This document shows, piece by piece, positions 1-8,429 of a DNA stretch of 64,000 nt. Below the pieces are notes generated by a model. That model had not been told where the DNA came from, did not search any database, and worked only from the letters and a program-made list of their open reading frames with translations. Source of the stretch: Bacteroidota bacterium (GTDB lineage: Bacteria; Bacteroidota; Bacteroidia; Chitinophagales; Chitinophagaceae); assembly GCA_016183765.1 (NCBI GenBank), contig JACPEA010000002.1, forward strand, positions 1 through 64,000, written 5' to 3'. Position 1 is the stretch's first letter. Every line of letters begins with the position of its first letter. Position numbers and translations under genes: made by a program.

Positions 1-2
1 CT

Positions 3-83
3 GATGAAGTGATAGCGGAGTATATAAAGAATCAGGATGACGCATCTGAACCCAATGAGGAATTTACTGTTGTCGACGGTTAA
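3..83 (+). CDS. C-terminal tail of an IS200/IS605-type transposase (5' partial)
   Basis: The frame beginning at base 3 is open from the window edge and ends with TAA at 81-83. It encodes about 26 residues, including DEVIAEYIKNQ and then an acidic tail ending in FTVVDG. The EYIKNQ stretch resembles the last helix of Y1 transposases of the IS200/IS605 group, where a short charged tail follows. Two hairpins lie directly behind the stop codon, as expected for the right end of such an element. The longer open frame that starts at 37 in another phase overlaps this one and is less protein-like. The family call is inference from a very short piece; the catalytic HUH and Tyr motifs lie outside the window. 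Confidence 0.45.
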   Translation, partial: DEVIAEYIKNQDDASEPNEEFTVVDG

Positions 84-84
84 A

Positions 85-131
85 GTCGGCTTCAGACGAC
101 ATACAAAAACCCCTCACCTTTTAGGTGAGGG
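85..131 (+). mobile_element. Right-end hairpins of an IS200/IS605-like element
   Basis: Two stem-loops follow the transposase tail. The first (85-100) pairs GTCG with CGAC around a TTCA loop with one internal mismatch. The second (111-131) is a perfect stem, CCCTCACC against GGTGAGGG, with a TTTTA loop. IS200/IS605-family elements carry subterminal hairpins that the Y1 transposase recognises as single-stranded DNA, so this is a plausible element end. The second hairpin lacks a clear U-run, which argues against a simple terminator. Confidence 0.45.
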
Positions 132-489
132 TAATTTAGTTGAAATTGTCAATACTGCCAAAAAAGACACAGTGATTTGTTATCGTATGGTTACCAATCA
201 TTTCCAGTTCAAGCCATTACGGAACAATATCGCCTCATTTTATTTATTTAAACAGGAATATCAGGACTCACTAAAAATAAAATTCAATTACCAAATTATG
301 GCAGAAAAAACTGAAATTAAACCGTTTGCTGCTACAATTGGGGAATACACCCGTCTTAGCATTTGGTTTAATTTCATAAAAGATAGAAAAGAGATCAGAA
401 TGTCATGTGTTTCGCAATAATAGTATCTGTTAAATAAATGTCCAAATTTAAATAAGAACGCAAAATTCTCCCCCTCATCCGTTCTTTAA
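132..489. other. AT-rich stretch without a convincing gene
   Basis: An open frame runs from 37 to 420, but its first part is a shadow of the transposase tail and the rest resembles no family I know. It has no ribosome-binding site and its composition is unlike the flanking genes. I see no RNA gene here. The stretch lies between the IS end and a possible transposase remnant, so it is most likely decayed mobile DNA. Confidence 0.4.
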
Positions 490-693
490 TATTTATTAAA
501 TAGAGCATTTCATAAAATGCTTTATTCCGGAGGTTTCTTACAAGTTAATTTACAACTGTTGATATGGCTTTTCAATTTTTTGAAGAGAAGCACATGTTTT
601 GAAGAAGCAGCTCAGATTTATAACAATGATATGCTGCATTGGAATTATCACAATATTTACAAAGTTGAAGAAAGGTACTGCTTTGTGGCTTAG
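490..693 (+). pseudogene. Possible remnant of an IS3-type transposase C-terminus
   Basis: The frame from 490 is open to TAG at 691-693. Its last part reads FEEAAQIYNNDMLHWNY and resembles the C-terminal integrase-core segment of IS3-family OrfB proteins, in which a helix carrying FEEA is followed by IYNN..RLHWAL. The expected continuation (YKTP) is not present and the upstream half shows no DDE motif. Seen: the open frame and the motif-like string. Inferred: a degraded insertion sequence. An alternative TTG-started frame at 599-847 overlaps it and is not convincing. Confidence 0.25.
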
Positions 694-870
694 GCTAAAT
701 CTGAGCTATGTCTCCGGTAATGACAGACCGATAATACTCAAAATCAAGACAATACAATTTAAAGCTTATTTTTTCGTTCAACAAGGTATTGGAAGGAAAG
801 GTGTAATAATAATTATTTTAGGGAGACCTAAGTTAGGAGTCTTGTAAAAACAATGTAATCCATTATGCCT

Positions 871-911
871 TCCTCATTCATCTGTTCCTTGTTCATCTGT
901 TCATCTGTTCT
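871..911 (-). repeat. Short tandem array directly behind pdxJ
   Basis: Read on the pdxJ strand, the bases right after the stop codon repeat the 8-bp unit AACAGATG three times with small interruptions (GAACAGATGAACAGATG, then AACAAGGAACAGATGAATGAGG). It resembles in style and position the GAATGAGT arrays elsewhere in the window, which also begin right behind stop codons, but the unit sequence differs. Confidence 0.6.
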
Positions 912-1634
912 TTATTTCCACAACTGTCGTTTGTACAGTTGTACCGCATTCTCATATCCCAGGTAAATGGCATCGCAAACCAATGCATGGCCAATGCTTA
1001 CTTCATCTAGTCCGGGGATATGTTGCGCAAAATATTTCAGGTTATGCAGGTCCAGGTCGTGGCCTGCGTTAAGGCCCAGTCCGAGTTCTTTGGCACGTTT
1101 GGCGGCTGTTATATAAGGTGCAATGGCCTGTTCGGGTTTTCCGGCGGCAAATTCACGCGCATAGGCTTCTGTGTACAGTTCTATACGGTCGGTTCCGGTT
1201 TTTGCGGCGCCCTCTACCATTTCGATTACAGGATCTACAAAAATAGACACGCGTATACCGGCTTTTTTGAATACGCCGATGATGTTTACGAGGTAGTCTT
1301 TGTGTTGGATCGTATCCCAGCCATGATCGCTGGTGAGCTGTCCCAGCGCATCAGGTACCAGCGTCACCTGGTGAGGTTGGGTTTCCAGTACCAGGTCTAC
1401 GAATTTCTGTTCGGTAGGGTTCCCTTCAATATTGAATTCGGTAGTGATGATCTTCCGGATCTGGCGTACATCTTCATAACGGATATGCCGTTCATCCGGC
1501 CTGGGGTGAACGGTTACCCCGTCTGCCCCAAAACGCTGGGCATCGATGGCGGTCTGCAAAACATCCGGATTGTTGCCGCCCCGGCTGTTGCGCAGGGTGG
1601 CAAATTTGTTGATATTCACACTGAGCTTGGTCAT
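912..1634 (-). CDS. pdxJ: Pyridoxine 5'-phosphate synthase
   Basis: PdxJ condenses 1-deoxy-xylulose 5-phosphate with 3-amino-2-oxopropyl phosphate to pyridoxine 5'-phosphate, the last ring-closing step of the DXP-dependent vitamin B6 route, in the cytoplasm. The 240 residues match the family length (about 240). The N-terminal KLSVNINKFATLRNSRGG, the TVHPRPDERHI segment (His43, Arg45, His50), Glu70 in NIEGNPTEQ and His192 in LNAGHDLDLHN correspond to the known active-site and phosphate-binding positions of the TIM barrel. A TATTTTTG promoter box ends only five bases upstream of the ATG, so the transcript leader must be very short. The gene is transcribed alone and away from the ubiD-like gene. 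Confidence 0.97.
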   Translation of the reverse strand: MTKLSVNINKFATLRNSRGGNNPDVLQTAIDAQRFGADGVTVHPRPDERHIRYEDVRQIRKIITTEFNIEGNPTEQKFVDLVLETQPHQVTLVPDALGQLTSDHGWDTIQHKDYLVNIIGVFKKAGIRVSIFVDPVIEMVEGAAKTGTDRIELYTEAYAREFAAGKPEQAIAPYITAAKRAKELGLGLNAGHDLDLHNLKYFAQHIPGLDEVSIGHALVCDAIYLGYENAVQLYKRQLWK

Positions 1635-1638
1635 GCAG

Positions 1639-1646
1639 CAAAAATA
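1639..1646 (-). promoter_or_regulatory. Candidate -7 promoter box of pdxJ
   Basis: On the minus strand the box reads TATTTTTG, a full match to the Bacteroidota sigma-ABfr consensus TAnnTTTG. It lies five bases upstream of the pdxJ start codon, which would make the mRNA leaderless or nearly so. Confidence 0.5.
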
Positions 1647-1874
1647 CAGATAAGTTCAGAGTTCGCCGGGTGATGATTTGTGCACAAGCAGCCTTCTTTA
1701 TTTGGCCGGCTTGGCGTAGCTTCGATGTGCCAACAACGGTTGAATATTGGTTGTTAGGTTGTGGCTCCGGTTAGTACTGGTGATACCGGTTTCTGAACGG
1801 ATAATTGCGTGTTTTTTTGTAGCAGAGAACAGCAGACAGGAACAACATTTGAATCATTTATTTGTTATGAGCAC

Positions 1875-3573
1875 ATGAGTTATGTTTCCTTAGAAGAATG
1901 TTTGAACGATCTGGAAAAGAACGGCCACCTGGTCCGCATCAGGGAAGAAGTGGACCCTTATCTGGAAATGGCTGCCATCCATCTTCGTGTGTATGATGCC
2001 GGTGGTCCGGCCCTGTTGTTTGAAAATGTGAAAGGATCGCGGTTCCGGGCTGCATCGAATATCTTCGGCACTATTGAAAGGAGTAAGTTCATCTTTCGGG
2101 ATACTTTTTCGCAGGTACAGAAACTGATCGCCCTGAAGGGTGACCCCATGCGGGCCATCAAACACCCGATCGATAACCTGCAGACCGGTCTGGCAGCCAT
2201 GAAAGCGTTGCCACTGCGAAACCCTGTTTCGAAACCCGTATTATATGAAGAGATCAGTATCTCCGATCTCCCCTTGATTCAGCACTGGCCCAAAGATGGG
2301 GGCGCATTTGTAACTCTGCCGCAGGTATATAGTGAAGATGTTGACAGTCCGGGTATCATGAAAGCCAACCTGGGTATGTACCGCATACAGCTTACCGGTA
2401 ATGCGTATGAACTGAACAAAGAGATCGGTCTGCATTATCAGTTGCATCGGGGTATTGGCGTGCACCAGACAAAAGCCAATGCTAAAGGGCAGCCTTTAAA
2501 AGTGAGTTGTTTTGTGGGTGGTCCGCCCTCGCATAGTGTATCGGCAGTGATGCCTTTACCGGAAGGCATGAGCGAAATGACTTTTGCCGGTTTACTGGGA
2601 GGCCGGCGGTTCCGGTATACCTACCAGGATGGATTCTGTATCAGTACCGATGCAGATTTTGTGATAACAGGTGAAGTGTACCCCGGCGAGAATAAACCTG
2701 AGGGACCTTTTGGAGACCACCTGGGCTATTACAGTCTCACCCATGATTTCCCATTGATGCGGGTGCATAAAGTCTATGCCCGCAAAAATGCCATCTGGGC
2801 GTTCACGGTGGTGGGGCGCCCGCCGCAGGAAGATACCAGCTTCGGCGAACTGATCCATGAACTTACCGGTAATGCCATACCACAGGAAATACCCGGTTTA
2901 CGGGAAGTGCATGCGGTGGATGCCGCCGGCGTGCATCCGCTGCTGTTGGCCATTGGCAGTGAACGTTACACGCCATACACACCCGCCAAACAACCTGCCG
3001 AGTTGTTAACGATTGCCAACCATGTATTGGGCACCGGACAGCTAAGCCTTGCCAAATTTCTGTTCATCAAGTAAAGTGGTATTTGCTGCATATGGAGAAG
3101 TGAAACGGACTTTGTGTAAGGAAGTGCCATCCATCTTTCAAAACCTCAGGTTATTCCGTAAAGCCAGTCTTGCCATGCCCGGTGTGGTCATATTGGAAGC
3201 AGATGCATTCCAATCATACGAAATGGCGCAGGTGGAGATGGAAGTGCTGAACCAGCAACTGGTATGGAAACCCGAGGAACTGACCGGGGTAGCTATGATC
3301 GTGATCGCGGATGATGCGCCGTTCACGGCGGAGAATATCCGGAACTATGTATGGGTAACCTATACGCGTTGTAACCCCTCGCATGATATCTACGGTATTG
3401 ATCCTTTCATGGAAAACAAACACTGGGGCTGTCGTGGATCCCTGGTGATCGATGCCCGCATCAAACCGCACCATGCACCTCCGCTGGAAAAAGATCCTGT
3501 GGTAGAAAAGAGGATCGACCGCTTGTTTGAGAAGGGGGGGAGTTTATATGAGTGGGGGCGGAGGGTTAATTAA
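1875..3573 (+). pseudogene. UbiD-family decarboxylase, interrupted by an internal deletion and frame change
   Basis: UbiD-type enzymes are prenyl-FMN-dependent (de)carboxylases; in bacteria using the futalosine route a member is proposed to decarboxylate the menaquinone precursor, which fits with mqnA in this window. The first part begins at ATG 1875 (MSYVSLEECLNDLEKNGHL) and runs in one frame to TAA at 3072-3074, after QLSLAKFLFIK. It contains the PEGPFGDHLGYYS active-site segment. The second part continues from about 3070 in the +1 frame (SKVVFAAYGE), and holds WVTYTRCNPSHDIYG and the C-terminal KHWGCRGSLVIDARIKPHHA. Bacteroidota homologues are about 610 residues and, as I recall, carry roughly 50-60 residues between LSLAK(F/Y)LFI and the GSKVV segment; that stretch is missing here and the frame is shifted. 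The ends still look conserved, so the lesion is recent, or is an assembly error. The 22 codons upstream of 1875 are not protein-like. Confidence 0.8.
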
Positions 3574-3590
3574 GAATTATTAATTAACCC
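3563..3590. terminator. Bidirectional palindrome holding both convergent stop codons
   Basis: GGGTTAATTAA (3563-3573) pairs perfectly with TTAATTAACCC (3580-3590) around a six-base loop. The left arm contains the TAA stop of the ubiD-like gene and the right arm contains the stop of the convergent DUF2452 gene. It is AT-rich with only three G-C pairs and has no long T-run, so termination function is inferred from position. Confidence 0.45.
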
Positions 3591-4378
3591 GTCACTTCCA
3601 CCCAGGTATGATCTGCCAGTAATCTTACCGAAGAGACGAATTGTTTGAAGGGGCCAGCACCGCCCCATTCGTTGGGGGCTACCAGTGATAACATATGAGA
3701 GCCATCCTTTCGTTCATACAGATGGTATATATGGCCGATCTGTGGTTTAAAACTGAGACGGGCCTCGTAGATCATCAGGCTCAGTTCTTTTCTTTTCCTG
3801 ATCTCCTGTGCCTGCCTGGCCAGTAATTCTATCTGTTGTTTGATCTGATCAAGCTGCATATTGGTCTGCTCTTCCATGGCAGAAAGCGCTTTGTGCTTGA
3901 TCACACCTTCTTTGGTAGGGCGGATAACAACGCTGCCCACTGCAGAAGCATAGGGTAATACGCTGAGTTGTTTGTGGTAGATCTCAATATTGGTGAAATC
4001 CCCTCCTTCCTTGTTTTTCCCCTTATGTGTCACTTTCAGGTAACCATTGGGCAGAATCTCATGGATCACTTCCAGGAAAGTGGTCTCTTCTTTGATGAAC
4101 AGCATTTGCAGCGTAGACGCGTTCAGGATCACGGCCCGGATACTGTCGGCCAGTTCCTGGTTCTCAAAAGGGCGGATCTCCCCATCGGGGATCACTTCGT
4201 ATTGCGTATAAAAAGCTTCATTGTCAAGGCTCACCCAGTTCATGCTGATACTCAGTGCGTGACCGTTGCGGATGCTCTCGATCTTGTAATTGCCGCTCTT
4301 GGGCGTATGACCGAACTGAAACGTACATTTTTCGGGAAACAGTTGCCAGCTGGCTAAAAAATTATAGGCTTGTACCAT
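3584..4378 (-). CDS. DUF2452 protein with an N-terminal lipocalin-like half
   Basis: The function is unknown. The C-terminal third (from about residue 160) matches the DUF2452 pattern known from Bacteroidota: KALSAMEEQTNMQLDQIKQQ, then a predicted helix QIELLARQAQEIRKRKEL, then FKPQIGHIYHLYERKDG and SLVAPNEWGG. The first 150 residues look like alternating beta strands with GNYKIESI and LSISMNWVSL, reminiscent of a small lipocalin-type barrel, but this is inference. No signal peptide or membrane segment is visible, so it is probably cytoplasmic. It stands alone, convergent with the ubiD-like gene, and 126 bases separate it from the upstream outer-membrane protein gene. Confidence 0.75.
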   Translation of the reverse strand: MVQAYNFLASWQLFPEKCTFQFGHTPKSGNYKIESIRNGHALSISMNWVSLDNEAFYTQYEVIPDGEIRPFENQELADSIRAVILNASTLQMLFIKEETTFLEVIHEILPNGYLKVTHKGKNKEGGDFTNIEIYHKQLSVLPYASAVGSVVIRPTKEGVIKHKALSAMEEQTNMQLDQIKQQIELLARQAQEIRKRKELSLMIYEARLSFKPQIGHIYHLYERKDGSHMLSLVAPNEWGGAGPFKQFVSSVRLLADHTWVEVTG

Positions 4379-4504
4379 GAGGGTGCTCTTCTCTTTTACA
4401 GGCTATTACAAAATACGGCAACAAAGGTTCTTAATTCCGGCAAAATAAAAAAGGGGGAGGTTTTGCAGCAAACTATCGAAGGTGTAAACAGGCATACTAT
4501 CCAA

Positions 4505-6361
4505 TCAATTCACCACTGCAAAATCCGGTCGCTTAATAAGCTGGCTTACGTATTTGAAACGCAGGTTCGTATTAAACGTAATATTCCATTGGCTCATGCT
4601 TCCGGTAACACGAGGGTAGTAATAGGCTTTCAGTTCCATGGTGCCAAAGACCAGGTTCTCGTTCCGGGTTCTGATGCCGGCACCTACAGCCGAATACAGG
4701 TCACCTCGCTCAAAGTACTGGCCAATGGCTTTGAGGTAGGTGAGGTTGGCAAATGTGAAGGGGGCAAAACTGAAACCCACCAGTTTCCAGGTATTGTAAA
4801 AAACAGATTCGCCGTTGAACGTGATCCGTGTAGAGGCCCGTAAACCCGGATTGGTCAACTGCGGAATACCATAATCGCTCTGAAGCCGCAACGGATCGTT
4901 CAGTATCGTTTTGGCCAGCTGGGTGATGCTTCCGCTCAGGAAATGCCTGAGATACCAGCGACTGCTGCCCAGTTTACGCAGTTTGGTAAAATATTCGAGA
5001 CTGGTAAGGAAACTGATATCTTCCAGGTTCCTGTTGCGGTAATAAGTTCCCGCACGCAGCGTATAGTTCAGGTAATTTTTCCGGTTAGAGAAATACCTTC
5101 GGTTGTATTCGAAACCCATATAGGGCCTTTCTATCTGGTTGCGGTTGGTCCAGCCGCCGATCAATGAAAGACTGAAACCTTCCGGTACGTCCTCATTACG
5201 GCCGAAGCCATAGAGGAAATTGGTACGATAATAATCCTGTTCAAAAATGGTGATAGAGGCCAGCACGGTAGAAAGGTTTGAATAGCCGATATTGTACGTC
5301 GATTTATACAGTTCCGGGATATCCTGAAAAGTGCGGTGTACTCCCCGTAAAGAGACCAGTTTTTTAAACCTCGATTTAAAGTTCTGCTTGAGCTGTTTTT
5401 TAGCGCCAATATTGTAACCGAGCCATCCGTCGAAAACCCGGTAACGGTATTTAAAATCTGAAAGATATAAGGAGTCGTTAAGGTAGCCATTCTGGGTATA
5501 GTGTGCAGCCAGTTCAAAAGCGCCGGTCCATACGTGGTAGGGACTTACCAGTGGCAATTCTCCCTGCAGGTACAGGGTTTTTTCATTTCGCCTGCCGCTG
5601 TTAAAGGCGGGCGCTTCATTCCGGTAACCTACGGCCAGGTTAATAAAACTACCCCTCAGGTTCCGTTTCAGGAATTCTACGCCGAAACCATAATGAGGCT
5701 TCCGGTTATTGTCGAACAGGTGACGCATCTGTATCCGGTTCCCCGTGCCGACCAGGTTGTCATTGTTCAGTTCAAAACTGGCCATCGTGCCCGATCCTTC
5801 GTCCATACTACCGCCTATCGGAAACACGTCTTTGAATATCACGGTCACATCTACAGAATCGGCATTTCCGGTATTGGGATTGATGGAAATGCGCGCGTCT
5901 TGCAGATAGGAAAGTTCACGCAGGTATCTTTCGTTATCTGCCATTAAATAAGGGTACAAGGTATCGCCAGGACTAAAAAACAGGTTATTGATAATGGCTT
6001 TCTGCGTAGTACTTCCATGCAGTGCATTGCCAATATCATTGAACAGGTTTTTTATCACTTTGGATGTGTCGTTCAATGACCTTTCGAACCCGATTTTCTT
6101 TACTTCTATCTGCCGGATGATCTTACCCCGGTAGGGATTGAAAGCAAATTCGTTTTTAATGGCTCCATCAGCCGGCAGTAAGGGATCGGGGTTGTTCACC
6201 GACAGGCTTTTGCCCAGTTTTCCCAACAGCCCTTTTTTATGGGCAAGAAAGAATACCGTATCGGTGGAAGTTCTTTCCTGCCCATACAGGCAGATGCCCC
6301 ATCCGCAAAACAGCAGCAGCCATCCTGTCTTTTTTCTGATATGTGCCCACGCCACCTGCAT
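4505..6361 (-). CDS. Outer-membrane protein with POTRA-like domain and beta-barrel (Omp85-related)
   Basis: The 618-residue protein begins with a basic stretch and a hydrophobic segment (WLLLFCGWGICLYG), a likely signal peptide cleaved near residue 27. Residues about 75-185 look like a POTRA domain: GKIIRQIEVKKIGF at the start, LSYLQDARISINP in the middle and a beta strand VDVTVIFKDVF at the end. The rest alternates short aromatic-rich strands, as in a 16-stranded outer-membrane barrel (for example HYGFGVEFLKRNLRGSF, NLVFGTMELKAYYYP). This architecture is that of BamA/TamA-like and two-partner-secretion transporters. With one POTRA and about 430 barrel residues it is shorter than BamA (about 800 or more in Bacteroidota), so it is an accessory Omp85-type protein of unknown cargo. 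The protein is monocistronic. Confidence 0.75.
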   Translation of the reverse strand: MQVAWAHIRKKTGWLLLFCGWGICLYGQERTSTDTVFFLAHKKGLLGKLGKSLSVNNPDPLLPADGAIKNEFAFNPYRGKIIRQIEVKKIGFERSLNDTSKVIKNLFNDIGNALHGSTTQKAIINNLFFSPGDTLYPYLMADNERYLRELSYLQDARISINPNTGNADSVDVTVIFKDVFPIGGSMDEGSGTMASFELNNDNLVGTGNRIQMRHLFDNNRKPHYGFGVEFLKRNLRGSFINLAVGYRNEAPAFNSGRRNEKTLYLQGELPLVSPYHVWTGAFELAAHYTQNGYLNDSLYLSDFKYRYRVFDGWLGYNIGAKKQLKQNFKSRFKKLVSLRGVHRTFQDIPELYKSTYNIGYSNLSTVLASITIFEQDYYRTNFLYGFGRNEDVPEGFSLSLIGGWTNRNQIERPYMGFEYNRRYFSNRKNYLNYTLRAGTYYRNRNLEDISFLTSLEYFTKLRKLGSSRWYLRHFLSGSITQLAKTILNDPLRLQSDYGIPQLTNPGLRASTRITFNGESVFYNTWKLVGFSFAPFTFANLTYLKAIGQYFERGDLYSAVGAGIRTRNENLVFGTMELKAYYYPRVTGSMSQWNITFNTNLRFKYVSQLIKRPDFAVVN

Positions 6362-6473
6362 CTGCTCAATAAAACGGATTTGATCTCTGTTGGAAGTTAC
6401 TTAATAGATCGGTAAAAGGATCAGGACGGTATTGTACAAACTGTTAATTTCAACCTGTCTCCCTGCGCCTGTA

Positions 6474-7010
6474 TCAGGACAGATCTTTTTCCATTACAAT
6501 AAATTCCAGTGCCTGTTTGGGCAGGCCAAATTCCGGATCGGCAGGAAAGGGCTCTGTTTGCCCGGTTTTCCGGAAGCCATGACGTTCATACCAGGCTATC
6601 AGCTCGCTGCGGACGGAGATTACGGTCATCTGTATCGCTGTAGCGTTTACCTGTTCGGCGTAAAATTCTGCAGCGGCCAGCAGCTGTTTGCCAATGCCTC
6701 TTGCCTGTAACTCAGGGTTAACAGTTAACATACCCAGGTATAGTTTCCCGCTTTTATTTTTGAGGTAAACACAGGCCTGGAGCAGATCATTTTCGGGGTC
6801 TGCGTATTTAAGAATCACGGCTTCGGGTTCTTCCATCATTTCCAGCAACAATTTTTCACTGGTGCGCTGGCCATCCAGCAGGTTAGCTTCCGTGGTCCAG
6901 CCTTTTCTGGAGCTATCGCCCCGGTAGGCGCTGTTCACCAACCGGTGTAAATCAGCTACATCCTCTCTGGTGGTGATGGTAATATTCGGGTTGGGAAATT
7001 GCGGTATCAT
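6474..7010 (-). CDS. GNAT-family N-acetyltransferase
   Basis: The 178 residues show the GNAT fold signature: LYLGMLTVNPELQARGIGKQLL, in which the Q-ARGIGKQ segment is the acetyl-CoA pyrophosphate-binding loop (motif A), followed by TAIQMTVISVRSELIAWYERHGF (motif B). The family transfers an acetyl group from acetyl-CoA to an amine; the substrate cannot be told from sequence. The N-terminal part (DLHRLVNSAYRGD) is typical of small-molecule or antibiotic-type GNATs. The gene lies 112 bases downstream of the outer-membrane protein gene start and is separated from the susD terminator by about 60 bases, so it is probably transcribed alone. Confidence 0.88.
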   Translation of the reverse strand: MIPQFPNPNITITTREDVADLHRLVNSAYRGDSSRKGWTTEANLLDGQRTSEKLLLEMMEEPEAVILKYADPENDLLQACVYLKNKSGKLYLGMLTVNPELQARGIGKQLLAAAEFYAEQVNATAIQMTVISVRSELIAWYERHGFRKTGQTEPFPADPEFGLPKQALEFIVMEKDLS

Positions 7011-7070
7011 ATATACAACTGCTTCGCATCGAATGTATTAAAATAAATGGAAGCAGGTAACATAGCGCAT

Positions 7071-7094
7071 AAAAAAAGCCCGCTAAAAGCGGGC
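7071..7094 (-). terminator. Rho-independent terminator of the deoR-susC-susD unit
   Basis: GCCCGC (7078-7083) pairs with GCGGGC (7089-7094) around TAAAA. On the minus strand seven T residues follow (7071-7077). It lies 20 bases beyond the susD stop codon. Confidence 0.85.
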
Positions 7095-7113
7095 CCTTTG
7101 TTGCAATTGGGGA

Positions 7114-8409
7114 TCAAAATGATGGATCAGCAGGTGTGTTGGGGTTGCTGTCTCGCTCACGGAAAGGATAGGGGAACAGGTTCCGCTTTCTTTCTGTGTT
7201 CGGACGCCCAAACCTGCGCATATCTTCCAGTTTCAAACCGGAATGGAATAATTCGACACAACGGTTCTTATAGATCTCTGTCAGCACTTCAGTAGCAGTT
7301 ACCGGGGCAACAGCAGGCAGGTCAGCACCTACACCCAGTGGGTCTGCTGCTGGTTTTTTGGTAACCACTTTATTCAGTTCAGCCGTGGCGTTTACCAGGT
7401 CTGGTGTGGCCTGTCGTGCGTAACATTCTGCTTTGATCAATGTCATCTCTCCTGGAAGGTACAGCGGTATGGCAGTGCTGGCTGCGATCCAGAAACCATT
7501 TAACCGGAACCTGGGCAGGATGGTTGGATTGATCACGGTATAAAACGGGATACGTTTATCTCCCAATGTAGGGGCTATGACTGCAGGCAGTCCCAGGGTT
7601 GAATCTACCGGCTGGTAAACGTTATTGGTAGATGTTACCGTATTGTAAATAGGGTTGGGGTTGGCCGCTTCAAAATTCATGGTCGATTTTTTACTGAGGT
7701 CAACGGCATTGGCGGCTGCCAGAGCCGTTGCATAGTTGCCGGCAAACAATGCGTACCTGGCTTTCAGGGCAGTCAGCGTATTTACAATATCAACACCCGC
7801 CGGAATATCTGCCAGGAAAGCAGTACTGATGGGGTTTGCGCTGATGACAGACAGTGCTTTGTCAATGATGGCAACTGCACGTGTGAAACCGGTGGTCCTG
7901 TCAGAGAACGCAGTATTGCTGGTACCTACCGTATCAGGTACTTTTTCCCAGAAACTGGAGATACAGCCCATTGATAAGGCCTTGTAAATGGTGGCATATC
8001 CGATCAGACCACTGGCGTATCCTTTGTCTGCAACATTGGCGGCACCGTTGATCACATTATTGGCATCGTAGATCACTTTGTGTGCACTGCTCCACAGGTT
8101 ACCCAAAAGAGCATTAGTGCCATCCACCGCGGTCCCCCCGTTGGAAAACTGGAATTCCGATGTGTTACCCGCATTTAGCAGCATGGTTTCACCGGTAATC
8201 AGGCCATTGGCATCCGACATGCCGTAAGCAACGTTTGCTGCATATGTGCGTTGCAGACCAACGGCCACGCCTGCCAGACCCTTTGCAGTAGAGAGAACCT
8301 GCGCAGAAGTTGCGGCGGTAGGGTTATTGAAGTCTTTCTTACAGCCTGTAACCGTCAATAGTACTGCGGCCAGGCTGGTATAGGTGATTGTTTGAAATAT
8401 TCTTTTCAT
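7114..8409 (-). CDS. SusD/RagB-family surface lipoprotein
   Basis: SusD-like proteins are surface-exposed lipoproteins that form the lid over a SusC-type TonB-dependent transporter and bind the incoming nutrient. The N-terminus MKRIFQTITYTSLAAVLLTVTGCKK has a lipobox ending in Cys23. The TPR-like helical scaffold shows in segments such as LKARYALFAGNYATALAAAN, and the C-terminal EIYKNRCVELFHSGLKLEDMRRFGRP is the characteristic family signature. At 431 residues it is shorter than polysaccharide-type SusDs (often 500 or more). The gene lies 20 bases downstream of susC and ends at a strong terminator. The substrate is not deducible; no glycoside hydrolase lies nearby. Confidence 0.92.
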   Translation of the reverse strand: MKRIFQTITYTSLAAVLLTVTGCKKDFNNPTAATSAQVLSTAKGLAGVAVGLQRTYAANVAYGMSDANGLITGETMLLNAGNTSEFQFSNGGTAVDGTNALLGNLWSSAHKVIYDANNVINGAANVADKGYASGLIGYATIYKALSMGCISSFWEKVPDTVGTSNTAFSDRTTGFTRAVAIIDKALSVISANPISTAFLADIPAGVDIVNTLTALKARYALFAGNYATALAAANAVDLSKKSTMNFEAANPNPIYNTVTSTNNVYQPVDSTLGLPAVIAPTLGDKRIPFYTVINPTILPRFRLNGFWIAASTAIPLYLPGEMTLIKAECYARQATPDLVNATAELNKVVTKKPAADPLGVGADLPAVAPVTATEVLTEIYKNRCVELFHSGLKLEDMRRFGRPNTERKRNLFPYPFRERDSNPNTPADPSF

Positions 8410-8429
8410 AAAATCATTTTTTTGTTGAA

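Noticed and set aside
37-420. Open frame of 127 codons on the plus strand
   Set aside because: Its first 15 codons overlap the transposase tail in another phase and span IS-end hairpins; the rest matches no family and has no ribosome-binding site.
599-847. TTG-started open frame of 82 codons
   Set aside because: Low protein character, no start signals, and it overlaps the possible transposase remnant in a different frame.
1020-1673. Plus-strand open frame of 217 codons
   Set aside because: Antisense shadow of pdxJ.
3049-3110. Programmed ribosomal frameshift in the ubiD-like gene
   Set aside because: No canonical slippery heptamer is in the correct phase, and a block of conserved residues is missing as well, which a frameshift would not explain.
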